DNA from: Blautia_A aquisgranensis
Lineage (GTDB): Bacteria; Bacillota; Clostridia; Lachnospirales; Lachnospiraceae
Assembly (NCBI RefSeq): GCF_040096615.1
Contig: NZ_JBBMEJ010000003.1
Coordinates: 180,286 to 244,285, forward strand
Length of the DNA stretch: 64,000 nt
Reading direction: 5' to 3'
The notes under the pieces are model-generated. The model did no database searches. It had not been told where the DNA came from and was given only the letters and a program-made list of their open reading frames with translations. Shown piece after piece: positions 32,052 to 41,503 of the stretch; the first letter of the stretch is position 1, and each line of letters opens with the position of its first letter. The translations under genes were made by a program, and so were the position numbers.

Positions 32052-32081
32052 AGTATATCAAAGATATACTGGAAAATTCAA
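32052..32081 (-). promoter_or_regulatory. promoter and palindromic operator of the second COG1373 gene
   Basis: On the minus strand TTGAAT (32081-32076) and TATACT (32057-32052) are 18 bases apart. AGTATATCAAAGATATACT (32052-32070) is a perfect 8-bp palindrome around AAA that covers the -10 box, as an autoregulatory operator would. Confidence 0.6.
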
Positions 32082-32318
32082 ATAAAATTATTAAGTTTTT
32101 AAGTTATAACTGAAAAATTTGGAATAATAATGATTTTATAAGTTATAATAAAAATAGTACTTGTAAATTTATTAGTGATAATGGAGTGACAGAAAACACT
32201 TGTACGTTTCATAGCTATCGTTTACAATATGGTCATGATAATTTTGGTACCTGCAGGTAAGTAACGTGAAAATTACATTTGCCTGCTATATATAATAAGC
32301 AGCGAGGTGACAGAATAT

Positions 32319-33146
32319 ATGCCAGTAACAGATCGAATCACCCTTCAAAAAAAATATCAGAAACTTCAGGAAATCCTTCGTTCCCTGGGAAGCGTTGCTG
32401 TAGCTTTTTCCGGTGGAGTGGATTCCACATTTCTTCTGAAAGCAGCACAGGAGACACTTGGCGATAAGGCTATAGCCATTACGGCATGTCCCTGCTCCTT
32501 TACAGAAAGAGAGCTGAAGGAAACAGAGGATTTTTGCAGAGAAAATAATATCCCGCAGGAGGTATGCAGGATCAATGAATTCGAGATTCCCGGATTCCGC
32601 CAGAATCCGCCGGATCGCTGCTACATCTGCAAAAAAGGTATTTTCACAAAACTCTGGGAAGCTGCGAAAGAAAAAAATATCAATATGATCGTGGAAGGTT
32701 CCAATATGGATGATCTTGGAGACTACCGCCCTGGGCGTCGTGCCATTGTGGAGCTGGGAGTGCGAAGTCCGCTTCAGGAGGCTGGACTTTATAAGGACGA
32801 GATCCGGGAGCTGTCGAAAGATATGAACCTTCCCACCTGGAACAAGCCGTCTTTTGCATGTCTGGCGTCCAGATTCGTATATGGGGAAACGATCACAGAG
32901 GAAAAGCTCCGCATGGTAGATCAGGCAGAGCAGTTTCTCATGGAGCTTGGTTTTCATCAGTTCCGGGTGCGTATCCATGGAACCATGGCCAGGATCGAGG
33001 TTCCGTCTGAGGATATCCTTAAGATTGCAGATAATGAGGCAAGAGAGAAGATCACGGAGAAATTCCGTTCTCTTGGATTTTCCTATGTGACACTGGATCT
33101 CCAGGGCTTTCGTTCCGGAAGCATGAATGAAGTGTTGGGAAAATAA
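32319..33146 (+). CDS. larE: ATP-dependent sacrificial sulfur transferase LarE
   Basis: A 275-residue PP-loop enzyme that adenylates and thiolates the pincer precursor of the nickel cofactor used by lactate racemase. The PP-loop AFSGGVDST lies near residues 30-38; GSNMDDLGDYRPGRRA and KPSFACLASRF are diagnostic. CYIC plus the cysteine in ACLAS give the three-cysteine set of LarE variants reported to carry a [4Fe-4S] cluster, as opposed to the single sacrificial cysteine type. The ATG at 32319 follows GAGGTG; a GTG at 32307 is an alternative. No larA, larB or larC lies nearby. Confidence 0.9.
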   Translation: MPVTDRITLQKKYQKLQEILRSLGSVAVAFSGGVDSTFLLKAAQETLGDKAIAITACPCSFTERELKETEDFCRENNIPQEVCRINEFEIPGFRQNPPDRCYICKKGIFTKLWEAAKEKNINMIVEGSNMDDLGDYRPGRRAIVELGVRSPLQEAGLYKDEIRELSKDMNLPTWNKPSFACLASRFVYGETITEEKLRMVDQAEQFLMELGFHQFRVRIHGTMARIEVPSEDILKIADNEAREKITEKFRSLGFSYVTLDLQGFRSGSMNEVLGK

Positions 33147-33165
33147 GAAAAATAAAGAATAAATT

Positions 33166-33209
33166 AAAGTTCCCGGAAATACTGAAAATAGGTATTTCCG
33201 GGAACTTTT
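33166..33209. terminator. bidirectional terminator between larE and ohyA
   Basis: AAAGTTCCCGGAAATAC (33166-33182) pairs perfectly with GTATTTCCGGGAACTTT around TGAAAATAG, with T-rich ends on both strands. It separates the convergent genes larE and ohyA. Confidence 0.9.
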
Positions 33210-33218
33210 GCTATAAAT

Positions 33219-35183
33219 TTACATATAATCTTTCAGAACATTATGATCACGAAGCACCTTCTCCACAACCGTTCCTTTTACAACATTGAGGAGCGGTTTT
33301 TTCAGTGCGTTCAGTGGTCCGGGCAGCTGGATCTCAAGCGGAGATTTTCCATCCATCAGCTTCACGCTGCTGTCAAGAAGCTCACGGATATCGTAAACAC
33401 TTCCCCATACTTCCGGAACACCACGATCTACACCGAGAAGACCATATACAGCCTCCATTGCGGTACGCACGGAATATTCTGTGGTGAATACAGTATCACG
33501 AGGAGTCTCAGCAAACTGACCGAGGAAAGCGAAGTTCACGCAGCCATCCGGAATAACATCCGGGCGGTCGCCCTTGGTACGTGGCATGAAGAATGCAGTG
33601 ATATAAGGCATCATGGTCGGAACGCAGATGGCACTGTTTTCAGCCATCTCGTCGATCTGCTCTACCGGAACGCCGAGATGATACAGCCACTCAGCAGTGA
33701 TCTCTTTACCGGTGCAGTCCCTCATAGGTTTCTTGATATAGTCACCAGGAACATCGGTGAACAGTCCGTATACCCATACGCAGACCTTCTTCGGATCCTG
33801 TTCCTTGAACTGGCCCTGACGGTTGATGGTCCAGCTTAACAGCCATTTGGAATCCTGACAGCTGACGATACCGCCGGTAACAACCTTGCCGGAGCGGGGA
33901 TCACGCTGGCAGATATTGGTAATATACGGGATGATGCGGTCATCCAGTGTGGTGATGGTAGCGGATTCCCAGTTGGTTTTCTGGATATCGGAGCAGAATT
34001 TTTCCGGATGTCCGAAGGACGGATCCTGTGCGGCAATGTTTTTCCACAAGGACCATACACCACTTGTACGAACTTCGGCATCTCCGTTTGGAGCATGGTT
34101 CTGGTCGCCGTAAATAGTGCCCTCTGTGCAGCTTCCGTTTGTGACGAATACAAGATCGTTTTCTGTAAGAAGGATGCCCTGCTCTACGCCTTTGACTTTG
34201 CACTCAATGGCAGAAGCGATCTTTTTTCCATTTTTGAAATCGAAGATCACGTTTGTGACCTCTGTATTGAACTGGAAGTCAACGCCTGCATCCTCCAGAT
34301 ATTTCTTCATAGGAAGGATCAGGGATTCGTACTGGTTATATTTGGTGAATTTCAGGGCACTGAAATCCGGAAGTCCTGCAATGTGATGGATGAAACGCTG
34401 GAAATAAAGCTTCATCTCCAGAGCACTGTGCCAGTTTTCGAATGCGAACATGGTGCGCCAGTACAGCCAGAAGGTAGAATCAAATACCTCATCATCGAAA
34501 ACATCCTCGATAGTTTTGTCGTAAAGATCCTCGTCCTTTGTCATGAATAGTTTCATGATCTCCATGCAGCCCTTCTGGCTTAAATTAAATTTGCCGTCTG
34601 TGTGTGCGTCCTGGCCACGGTTTACAGTTGCACGGCAGAGAGAGTAGTTCGGGTCGTGCTTGTTCAGCCAGTAGTATTCATCCAGAACAGAAGCACCTGG
34701 TTTTTCCAGGGAAGGAATACTGCGGAAAAGATCCCACAGACATTCAAAATGATTCTCCATCTCACGGCCGCCACGCATGATATAACCTCTGGACGGATCG
34801 AAGATTCCATCGCAGGCACCACCGGCGATATCCATGGCTTCCAGAATGTGGATATGATCTCCAGGCATCTGTGCGTCTCTTACCAGGAAGCAGGCAGCTG
34901 CCAGGGAAGCAAGGCCGCTTCCGACGATGTAAGCATGCTTTTCATCCACGCCTTCCGGTTTCTCCGGGCGGGCAAAGGCTTCGTAATTACCATTGGAATA
35001 GTAGATACCCTTGCTGTTTTTGTCATAACGGCCGCGCTCTGTATTGCGGTAGTTCTCAGTTGTTTCTTTTACGTGGAAGCTTTCTTCCTCATTGATCTCT
35101 TTCGTTTTTTTCATCAGCATGGCTGCGCCTGCTCCGGCTGCTGCAAGTGCTGCGAGTCCCATGAATCCTTTTTTATCTGACAT
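33219..35183 (-). CDS. ohyA: oleate hydratase (MCRA family)
   Basis: A 654-residue FAD-dependent fatty-acid hydratase (myosin-cross-reactive antigen family), which adds water to cis-9 double bonds such as that of oleate to give 10-hydroxystearate. The N-terminus has a hydrophobic stretch (GLAALAAAGAGAAMLM) and then the dinucleotide fold (AYIVGSGLASLAAACFLV) and GGREMENHFECLWDLF of the active site; FLGQFAETPRDTVFTTEYS lies near the end. Length fits the long MCRA subgroup. The enzyme detoxifies unsaturated fatty acids and is probably controlled by the TetR-type regulator encoded just upstream. Confidence 0.93.
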   Translation of the reverse strand: MSDKKGFMGLAALAAAGAGAAMLMKKTKEINEEESFHVKETTENYRNTERGRYDKNSKGIYYSNGNYEAFARPEKPEGVDEKHAYIVGSGLASLAAACFLVRDAQMPGDHIHILEAMDIAGGACDGIFDPSRGYIMRGGREMENHFECLWDLFRSIPSLEKPGASVLDEYYWLNKHDPNYSLCRATVNRGQDAHTDGKFNLSQKGCMEIMKLFMTKDEDLYDKTIEDVFDDEVFDSTFWLYWRTMFAFENWHSALEMKLYFQRFIHHIAGLPDFSALKFTKYNQYESLILPMKKYLEDAGVDFQFNTEVTNVIFDFKNGKKIASAIECKVKGVEQGILLTENDLVFVTNGSCTEGTIYGDQNHAPNGDAEVRTSGVWSLWKNIAAQDPSFGHPEKFCSDIQKTNWESATITTLDDRIIPYITNICQRDPRSGKVVTGGIVSCQDSKWLLSWTINRQGQFKEQDPKKVCVWVYGLFTDVPGDYIKKPMRDCTGKEITAEWLYHLGVPVEQIDEMAENSAICVPTMMPYITAFFMPRTKGDRPDVIPDGCVNFAFLGQFAETPRDTVFTTEYSVRTAMEAVYGLLGVDRGVPEVWGSVYDIRELLDSSVKLMDGKSPLEIQLPGPLNALKKPLLNVVKGTVVEKVLRDHNVLKDYM

Positions 35184-35362
35184 ATGACATCCACCTTTCG
35201 TAAATGAGATACTGTTTTGTATCGAATCAACGGTTCTTTGTTTCTGTTGAGGCTATGATAGCCCATCCGGGAAAAAGATTCTATTTACAAAACACCGGGA
35301 ATGTTCAGTTTCTTATCATTATGCCACTTTTGATAAGTTTTTATTCTGCTGTGATAAGTTTT

Positions 35363-35935
35363 TTATGTCAGAGGAGCGGCTTCTGTGGAAAAATTGCGGA
35401 TTGCGTTGTCAATGCTTCCATATAAAGCGGTAGCGATATCATCTACGATCACATGATAATCCTCCTTCATTCCATTTTTGATCCAGTCCAGCATAAGTCC
35501 CACAAAGCTGTATTTGTAGAGATTTGCGATAAAGATCTTCTGATCGTTGGTGATGGAGCTGTTCTGGGATTTTTCCTCCACAACGCCCATGAGAAGGTCA
35601 AAGGTAAGGTGAAACAGATAATTTTCGATCTGTTCCCGGCCTACACAGCGGTAGACATTTAAAATAAAGGGTTTGTTTTCCATTACGGCATCAAAGATCT
35701 GAAGAAGTCCCTCCTGCCAGGTAGAAGAGGTCTTTTTTCCCTGAAGGGCAATCCTGGCATCCTCAAGGCAGGACCATTCCACGAGATCATAGATATCCTT
35801 AAAATGATAATAAAATGTCATGCGGCTGATTCCACAGTCCGCGGTCAGATCGCTGATGGTGATCTTATCCAGCGGTTTTTTGAGAAGCAGACGTTTCAGG
35901 GATTCCTCAAGGGCAGATTTTGTTGCATTTGTCAT
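35363..35935 (-). CDS. TetR/AcrR-family transcriptional regulator
   Basis: A 190-residue repressor with an N-terminal TetR helix-turn-helix (KITISDLTADCGISRMTFYYHFKDIYDLVEW, about residues 24-54) and a helical C-terminal ligand domain of the DhaS-like type. It lies 179 bases upstream of ohyA on the same strand. The gap contains a direct repeat, TGATAAGTTTTT, at about 35330 and 35352, which could be its binding site. Control of ohyA by unsaturated fatty acids is the obvious hypothesis. Confidence 0.87.
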   Translation of the reverse strand: MTNATKSALEESLKRLLLKKPLDKITISDLTADCGISRMTFYYHFKDIYDLVEWSCLEDARIALQGKKTSSTWQEGLLQIFDAVMENKPFILNVYRCVGREQIENYLFHLTFDLLMGVVEEKSQNSSITNDQKIFIANLYKYSFVGLMLDWIKNGMKEDYHVIVDDIATALYGSIDNAIRNFSTEAAPLT

Positions 35936-36116
35936 GATTTTCTCCTTTATAAGATGAGTGGTATGAGCTTTTTGAGTTTTCGGTTATTGTTATTAATATA
36001 ACATGAAAATGCACAGAAAATCTATGCGAAACAATGACTTTTCTGTGAAAATATGATAAACTAGTTACTGTTTATTTGAATTTCGAGTATCTATAAAAGA
36101 AGGAGTCTCTCCGCAT

Positions 36117-37145
36117 ATGAAAAAGAAACCAATCTATATCCTGCTGATATTTGCGGCAATAGCACTCCTTGTCTATATGACAGGAGAATCCTATTACAAC
36201 GGTATTATTGAAAAAGCAGGACTGGATAAAAAAACAGAAAAAGTCTATCAGTATAAATACGATATGATCGTGGACAGTCCGGATTCAGAGTTCTGGCAGG
36301 AGGTATACACAAGTGCAAAAAAGACAGCAGCCGGGAATGATGTGCTGCTTGAAATCATGGGAACAGACCGTGGAACTTCTTATAATAAGCTGGACTATAT
36401 GAAGATGAGCATTGCTGCCAAGGTGGACGGGATCATCCTGCAGTACAACGGGGAATCCGGACTGGAGCAGGCTATCAATGATGCAGTGAACAGTGGGATT
36501 CCGGTCGTGACGGTGATGAGTGATGCTGTGCACAGCCACCGCCAGAGCTTTGTGGGCGTCAGCGATTATCAGCTGGGAATGGCTTACGGCGAGATTGTTT
36601 CCAGATATGTGGATGAGGATACACAGAAGATCCTCATCCTTCAGAAAAGGGACATTGATGATATGAACGAAAGTCAGATCTATACCCAGATCAGTAATGC
36701 AGTACAGGCAGAGACAGGTTCCGATGAGATTTCCATCAGGGGAAAAAATCTCCTCTCAACAGGAACCTTTGAGACAGAGGAGGCTGTCACCGATATTTTC
36801 CAGCAGAAACGGAACATTCCGGATATTCTTGTGTGCATGGACGAGGAAACGACAGAATGCGCGAGACAGGCAGTTCTGGATTTCAACCTTGCAGGTAAGG
36901 TGAAGATCATTGGCTATTACACCTCTGAGGATATTCTGGCAGCAGTGGAAAAGGGCGTGATCTCTGCCACCTGTGACATGGATACCACACAGCTTGGACA
37001 GTACAGTGTGGAAGCCCTGACCAATTATATCAAGGATGGAAGAACCAATTCCTTCTATAATGTGGATATTAATTTCCTTGACAGGGAAGCAGTGCAGCAG
37101 ATGAGAAAGGAGGCGGCCACAGATGAAAAAGTTCCGGTGGAGTGA
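36117..37145 (+). CDS. membrane-anchored sugar-binding protein (sensor type)
   Basis: A 342-residue periplasmic-binding-protein-like I protein (RbsB/XylF family), with an N-terminal uncleaved-looking helix (residues 5-22, IYILLIFAAIALLVYMTG) and no lipobox cysteine. Binding-fold segments are DGIILQYNGESGLEQAINDAV, GIPVVTVMSDAVHSHRQSFVGVSDYQLG and VDINFLDREAV. It overlaps the sensor kinase gene by 23 bases. In Clostridium the XylFII-LytS pair works this way: a binding protein senses extracellular xylose and signals to the kinase. That role is inferred here. Confidence 0.85.
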   Translation: MKKKPIYILLIFAAIALLVYMTGESYYNGIIEKAGLDKKTEKVYQYKYDMIVDSPDSEFWQEVYTSAKKTAAGNDVLLEIMGTDRGTSYNKLDYMKMSIAAKVDGIILQYNGESGLEQAINDAVNSGIPVVTVMSDAVHSHRQSFVGVSDYQLGMAYGEIVSRYVDEDTQKILILQKRDIDDMNESQIYTQISNAVQAETGSDEISIRGKNLLSTGTFETEEAVTDIFQQKRNIPDILVCMDEETTECARQAVLDFNLAGKVKIIGYYTSEDILAAVEKGVISATCDMDTTQLGQYSVEALTNYIKDGRTNSFYNVDINFLDREAVQQMRKEAATDEKVPVE

Positions 37146-38631
37146 CCTTTCTCTGGTAAGCAAGATCGTGATCGAGGTAGGCGTGCTGGCTGCCCTTCTG
37201 TTTACGATCAATATGCTGTTTTATATGCGGATCAACAATTCCATGCAGGAGATGGATGATGTGTACGCCAGCAACGCACAGATTACAGAGCTGGGGCAGG
37301 TTTTTGACGATGTGCAGGACAGCATGTATCAGTACCTTAAGGTAAAAAGCTCTCAGGCACTGATGGATTATTATCAGAATGAGGCGAAATACAGGCAGGA
37401 GCTGGATAAGCTTAACGACCAGAACATTGAGGATTCTGTAAAGCTTCTGGAAAAAAAGATCCGTAAGATGTCCGAATCCTACCTTTCCTGTACAGCGGGA
37501 ACTGTTGCTGCCAAACGAGGCAGAAATGTAGAAAAATACAAACAGAAATATGATGACAGCCTGGAGCTTTACAGTTATATCCAGAGTTCCATGGATGAAC
37601 TGAACAAGCAGCTTTTTAAAGAGAACTCCCAGACCTATGGAGCACTCCGGGCTGTGATGAAATATCTGGAGATCAGTAACACGGTGATCATGCTGCTGGC
37701 TGTTGCCTGCGGAATGGTTCTTCTGATCATGGCGACCAAGGGAATGTTCCGGCCTCTGACCAGTATGGCGGAAACAGCACAGCTGGTAGGCCAGGGGAAT
37801 TTTAATGTGAAGATGCCGCCTACAGATGCGAGGGATGAGCTGGGTGAAGTAACAAGAGCGTTCAATACCATGGTGGAGAACCTGGCACTTTATATTACAA
37901 GGACAAAAGCCAGCATGGAAAAGGAGCAGCAGATGATGGAGAGGGAGCTTCTGATGGAAACGCATCTGAAGGAGGCCCAGCTGAAATATCTCCAGTCCCA
38001 GATCAATCCGCATTTTCTTTTTAATTCCCTGAATGCGGGTGCCCAGCTTGCCATGATGGAGGATGCGGAAAAAACAGGGATTTTTGTGGAAAAGATGGCG
38101 GATTTTTTTCGATATAATGTAAAAAAAGGCGAGGAAGATGCTTCTCTTGAGGAAGAGCTGGAGGCGGTAGATAACTATATCTATATCTTAAATGTGCGTT
38201 TTGCGGGGGACATTCATTTTTCAAAGAGAGTGGATTGTGATGTGGAAAATGTGCGTGTTCCCAGCATGATCCTGCAGCCGGTTGTGGAAAACGCGGTGAA
38301 TCACGGAATACGCAATATTGACTGGGAAGGTCATATCGATCTGAGTGTGGAACGCTGGGACGATCACATTGAGGTCAGTGTCCGGGATAACGGATTGGGA
38401 ATGACAAAAGAACAGATCGAGAGAGTACTGTCCAAAAAAGCGCACAGCAGTTCCGGTGAGGGTGATTCCACAGGAATCGGAATGAACAATGTGATCAGCC
38501 GTCTTGAATTGTATTATCAGCAGGACGGACTGATGGAGATATACAGTGAAGGCGAAGGAATGGGAACAGAGGTTGTGATCAACATTCCTCTGGAGAGGAG
38601 CGAAAAAAATGTACAGAATTCTGCTTGCTGA
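37123..38631 (+). CDS. YesM/LytS-type sensor histidine kinase
   Basis: A 502-residue membrane kinase. Helices lie at about residues 12-31 and 187-207, bracketing an extracellular sensor region of about 155 residues; a HAMP domain follows (GMFRPLTSMAETAQLVGQGN), then a coiled coil. The histidine kinase box is QINPHFLFNSLNAGAQ with the phosphorylated His, and the ATPase part shows ENAVNHGIRN, VRDNGLGMT and STGIGMNNV. It belongs to the family in which His lies in PHFLFN. Its gene overlaps both neighbours, so sensor, kinase and regulator are translationally coupled. Confidence 0.92.
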   Translation: MKKFRWSDLSLVSKIVIEVGVLAALLFTINMLFYMRINNSMQEMDDVYASNAQITELGQVFDDVQDSMYQYLKVKSSQALMDYYQNEAKYRQELDKLNDQNIEDSVKLLEKKIRKMSESYLSCTAGTVAAKRGRNVEKYKQKYDDSLELYSYIQSSMDELNKQLFKENSQTYGALRAVMKYLEISNTVIMLLAVACGMVLLIMATKGMFRPLTSMAETAQLVGQGNFNVKMPPTDARDELGEVTRAFNTMVENLALYITRTKASMEKEQQMMERELLMETHLKEAQLKYLQSQINPHFLFNSLNAGAQLAMMEDAEKTGIFVEKMADFFRYNVKKGEEDASLEEELEAVDNYIYILNVRFAGDIHFSKRVDCDVENVRVPSMILQPVVENAVNHGIRNIDWEGHIDLSVERWDDHIEVSVRDNGLGMTKEQIERVLSKKAHSSSGEGDSTGIGMNNVISRLELYYQQDGLMEIYSEGEGMGTEVVINIPLERSEKNVQNSAC

Positions 38632-40207
38632 TGATGAGGGAATCATGCTGGAATCTCTGAAGAGCATCATCAGTTCGAATTACGGAAATGAATGTGAGAT
38701 CCACACTGCAAAAACAGGCCGTGCAGTGGTGGAAGAGGCGGAGAAATATCCGCCGGATATCTGCTTTATGGATATCCAGATGCCGGGCTTAAGCGGTATT
38801 CAGGCGATCCGCGAGATTCAGAAATTTAACAGATCTGTAGTGTTTGTGATCATCACAGCCTATGATAAATTCAATTATGCAAAAGAAGCGGTAAACCTTG
38901 GAGTTATGGAATTTCTGACCAAGCCCGTAAATAAAAAAGTGGTTCTGGAAACCTGTGCAAAAGCTATGGAAAAGGTAGACTCCACCAGACAGAAGAGAAG
39001 TGATGATCTTCGCATTCGCGAAAAGCTGGAGACAGTTGTGCCCATGATCGAAAGTGGCTATATCAATAATATCCTGCTTCAGGATGATTTTCAGACATAT
39101 CAGGATAATTACCGGGAGCTTCTGGATATTCAGCAGGAGTACGGATATATGATTGTGGCAGAGTTTGGAGATTCCATGGAAAACGGAGTTCTCACGAATG
39201 CGGTAGGCGCCAGCGTCAAAGCCAATAAATTCTATTCTACCTTCCGGGAAATCGCCCAGGGATTTTTTGAATGTCTGGTAGGACCGATCATGGGAAACCG
39301 TATCGTGCTTCTTGTTCCTTACAGGAATGCAACAGAGGATTATGAGGAAAGAGTGGAGATCGTAACCAGAACCAGAAACATGGTACATAAGCTGGAGAGC
39401 CGGATCGACAGCAAGTTCCGCTGTGGAATCGGAAGAGTGAAAGAGCTTGGAAGCACCATGAAGGAATCCTTCAAGGAGGCCATGATCGCACTTCGTGAAA
39501 GTACAAGCCATGTGATCCATATCGAAGATGTTCCGGCAGCCCAGAAGTATGACGGGGAATATCCGAGAGACCTGGAGCGGCGCTATGAGAAACGCGTAAT
39601 GGATAAGGATGTGGCAGGCGCTTTGAACTGTGTAGAAGAATTTTTCCGGTGGATGGAGAACCAGCCGGGAGTCAGTACTGAGGATATGCAGATCAAGGTA
39701 CTGGAGCTTGTGATGGGCGTGGAAAAAAAGGCTTTTTTCGAAGGCGCGGTGAAATATGCGATCGGTTATCGAAAAAATTATATTCATGAGCTGCAGGCAT
39801 GTGCAGGTATGGAAGAAATGAAGAAATGGTTTCTGGATAAGACTTCGGAGATCTGCAGCAACATGGAGAGTGCCAGGGAAAAAGAGGCAGTGTCCATTAT
39901 TGAAAAAGCAAAGTCCTATATCCGGGACAATTACAAAAAAGATATTTCGCTGGACGAGGTATCCAGGGAGGTAGATATCAGTCCATATTATTTCAGCAAG
40001 CTTTTCAAGCAGGAGACGGGTGGGAACTTTATCGAGTATCTTACAGGGGTACGTCTCAGAAATGCAAGAGAGCTTCTCAAGGATTCGGAACTTTCCATCA
40101 AGGAGATCTGTGCGGAATCCGGATACAGCGATCCCAATTATTTCAGCAGAATATTCAAAAAATATGAGGGCGTGACACCAAGTGAATTCAGGGAGAGATT
40201 GAGGTAG
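38609..40207 (+). CDS. YesN-type response regulator with AraC DNA-binding domain
   Basis: A 532-residue regulator. The receiver domain has DDEGIMLESLK at the start, the phosphoacceptor in CFMDIQMPG (D54) and the conserved lysine in FLTKPVNKK. A central helical region of about 280 residues follows, and an AraC-type double helix-turn-helix closes the protein (SLDEVSREVDISPYYFSKLF, then IKEICAESGYSDPNYFSRIFK). It should activate the downstream sugar-import genes in answer to the kinase. Confidence 0.93.
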   Translation: MYRILLADDEGIMLESLKSIISSNYGNECEIHTAKTGRAVVEEAEKYPPDICFMDIQMPGLSGIQAIREIQKFNRSVVFVIITAYDKFNYAKEAVNLGVMEFLTKPVNKKVVLETCAKAMEKVDSTRQKRSDDLRIREKLETVVPMIESGYINNILLQDDFQTYQDNYRELLDIQQEYGYMIVAEFGDSMENGVLTNAVGASVKANKFYSTFREIAQGFFECLVGPIMGNRIVLLVPYRNATEDYEERVEIVTRTRNMVHKLESRIDSKFRCGIGRVKELGSTMKESFKEAMIALRESTSHVIHIEDVPAAQKYDGEYPRDLERRYEKRVMDKDVAGALNCVEEFFRWMENQPGVSTEDMQIKVLELVMGVEKKAFFEGAVKYAIGYRKNYIHELQACAGMEEMKKWFLDKTSEICSNMESAREKEAVSIIEKAKSYIRDNYKKDISLDEVSREVDISPYYFSKLFKQETGGNFIEYLTGVRLRNARELLKDSELSIKEICAESGYSDPNYFSRIFKKYEGVTPSEFRERLR

Positions 40208-40214
40208 AACAAAA

Positions 40215-41321
40215 ATGAGTTGGGGAAAAGGTATAAAAAATCTTGTGGTTTTTCTTTGTATGTCGGCACTGATGCTGACCGGCTGCACAACGGAAAAGAC
40301 AGAACAGACGACAGCACAGGAAACAGATACTCAGGAGAAAACAGGGGAAAAGAAGATTCAGATCGGTCTGACAGTGGATTCTTTTGTGATTGAACGCTGG
40401 ATCCGTGACAGGGATGTTTTTGTGGCAACAGCCAGAGAACTGGGGGCAGAGGTGAATGTGCAGGATGCAGGCGCTGATGCAAAGGAGCAGATCAGTCAGA
40501 TCGACTACTTTATCAAGAAGCATATGGATGTGATCGTAATTATAGCCAGGGACTGTGGGGCACTTTCGGATGCGGTGGAGCGTGCCCACAGTGCGGGAAT
40601 TCGGGTGATCTCCTATGACCGGATGGTTCAGGATGCAGATACGGATATGTACATATCCTTTGATAACCGTAAGGTTGGTGAGATCATGGCACAGTCCATG
40701 CTGGAAGCAATTCCGGACGGTGGAAAGATATTCATGATCCAGGGCTCTGCCACAGATAATAATGTTGCAATGGTAAAAGAAGGCTTTGAAGATACATTAA
40801 AGGGCGGAAATCTGCAGGTGGTATATGAAGCCAACTGTGAGGGCTGGACTGCAGAGCTTGCGGTGGATTTCGTTGAGGAAGCCCTGGAAAAATATCCGGA
40901 TGTGAAGGGAATCATGTGCGGAAACGACGATATTGCAAGTCAGGTGATCCAGGTCCTTGCCGAGAATCAGCTTGCAGGAAAAGTGATCGTGGTGGGGCAG
41001 GATGGTGACCTGGCGGCCTGTCAGCGTATTGTGGAGGGAACTCAGTATATGACTGCGTTCAAATCCATCGAGGATCTGGCCCGCCAAGCAGCGGAATATG
41101 CAGTAAAGATGGCACAGGAGGGAAAGGTTCCCTCTGATGTGACAGACACCATGAATGACGGAAGCTATGAGGTTCCGGCCAAGATTCTCGCGCCGGTAGC
41201 AGTTACCAGGGACAATATTGACGAGGTGATCATCGACGGAGGCTTCCACAGAAGGGATGAGGTGTATCTGAATACCGATTATGATACAGATTATGACAAT
41301 TCAGAAAGCTATGCACAATAA
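40215..41321 (+). CDS. sugar-binding lipoprotein, XylF/RbsB-like
   Basis: A 368-residue lipoprotein: the signal helix ends in the lipobox LTGC (cysteine near 24), followed by a Thr/Glu-rich linker. The binding fold shows IGLTVDSFVIERWIRDRD, DVIVIIARDCGALSDAVERA, GIRVISYDRMVQDAD and GIMCGNDDIASQVIQVL, closest to xylose-type binding proteins. Eight bases separate it from the regulator gene. It could be a second receptor for the transporter or a second sensor component. A terminator at 41362 separates it from chvE. Confidence 0.88.
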   Translation: MSWGKGIKNLVVFLCMSALMLTGCTTEKTEQTTAQETDTQEKTGEKKIQIGLTVDSFVIERWIRDRDVFVATARELGAEVNVQDAGADAKEQISQIDYFIKKHMDVIVIIARDCGALSDAVERAHSAGIRVISYDRMVQDADTDMYISFDNRKVGEIMAQSMLEAIPDGGKIFMIQGSATDNNVAMVKEGFEDTLKGGNLQVVYEANCEGWTAELAVDFVEEALEKYPDVKGIMCGNDDIASQVIQVLAENQLAGKVIVVGQDGDLAACQRIVEGTQYMTAFKSIEDLARQAAEYAVKMAQEGKVPSDVTDTMNDGSYEVPAKILAPVAVTRDNIDEVIIDGGFHRRDEVYLNTDYDTDYDNSESYAQ

Positions 41322-41361
41322 TACAATATTATGACAAAAATCAATAGCAGATTTTTGGCAC

Positions 41362-41393
41362 AAAAATGTCTTGCTTCATGCAGGGCATTTTTC
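41362..41393 (+). terminator. terminator between the sensor operon and chvE
   Basis: AAAATGTCTTGC pairs with GCAGGGCATTTT through two G-U pairs, around TTCAT, followed by TTCTTTTG. It lies about 40 bases after the lipoprotein gene. Confidence 0.7.
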
Positions 41394-41503
41394 TTTTGCA
41401 AAAAAATGTCTTTGTCTTTGCCAACTATGTCCAGATAGAGCTGTGCTATAGTAACATCATCAAAGGAAACGTGATTCCAAAAAATGAAACGGAGGGTTTT
41501 ATA

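Noticed and set aside
38789..40288. 499-codon open frame on the minus strand inside the response regulator gene
   Set aside because: It is a shadow of a gene with clear receiver and AraC domains.
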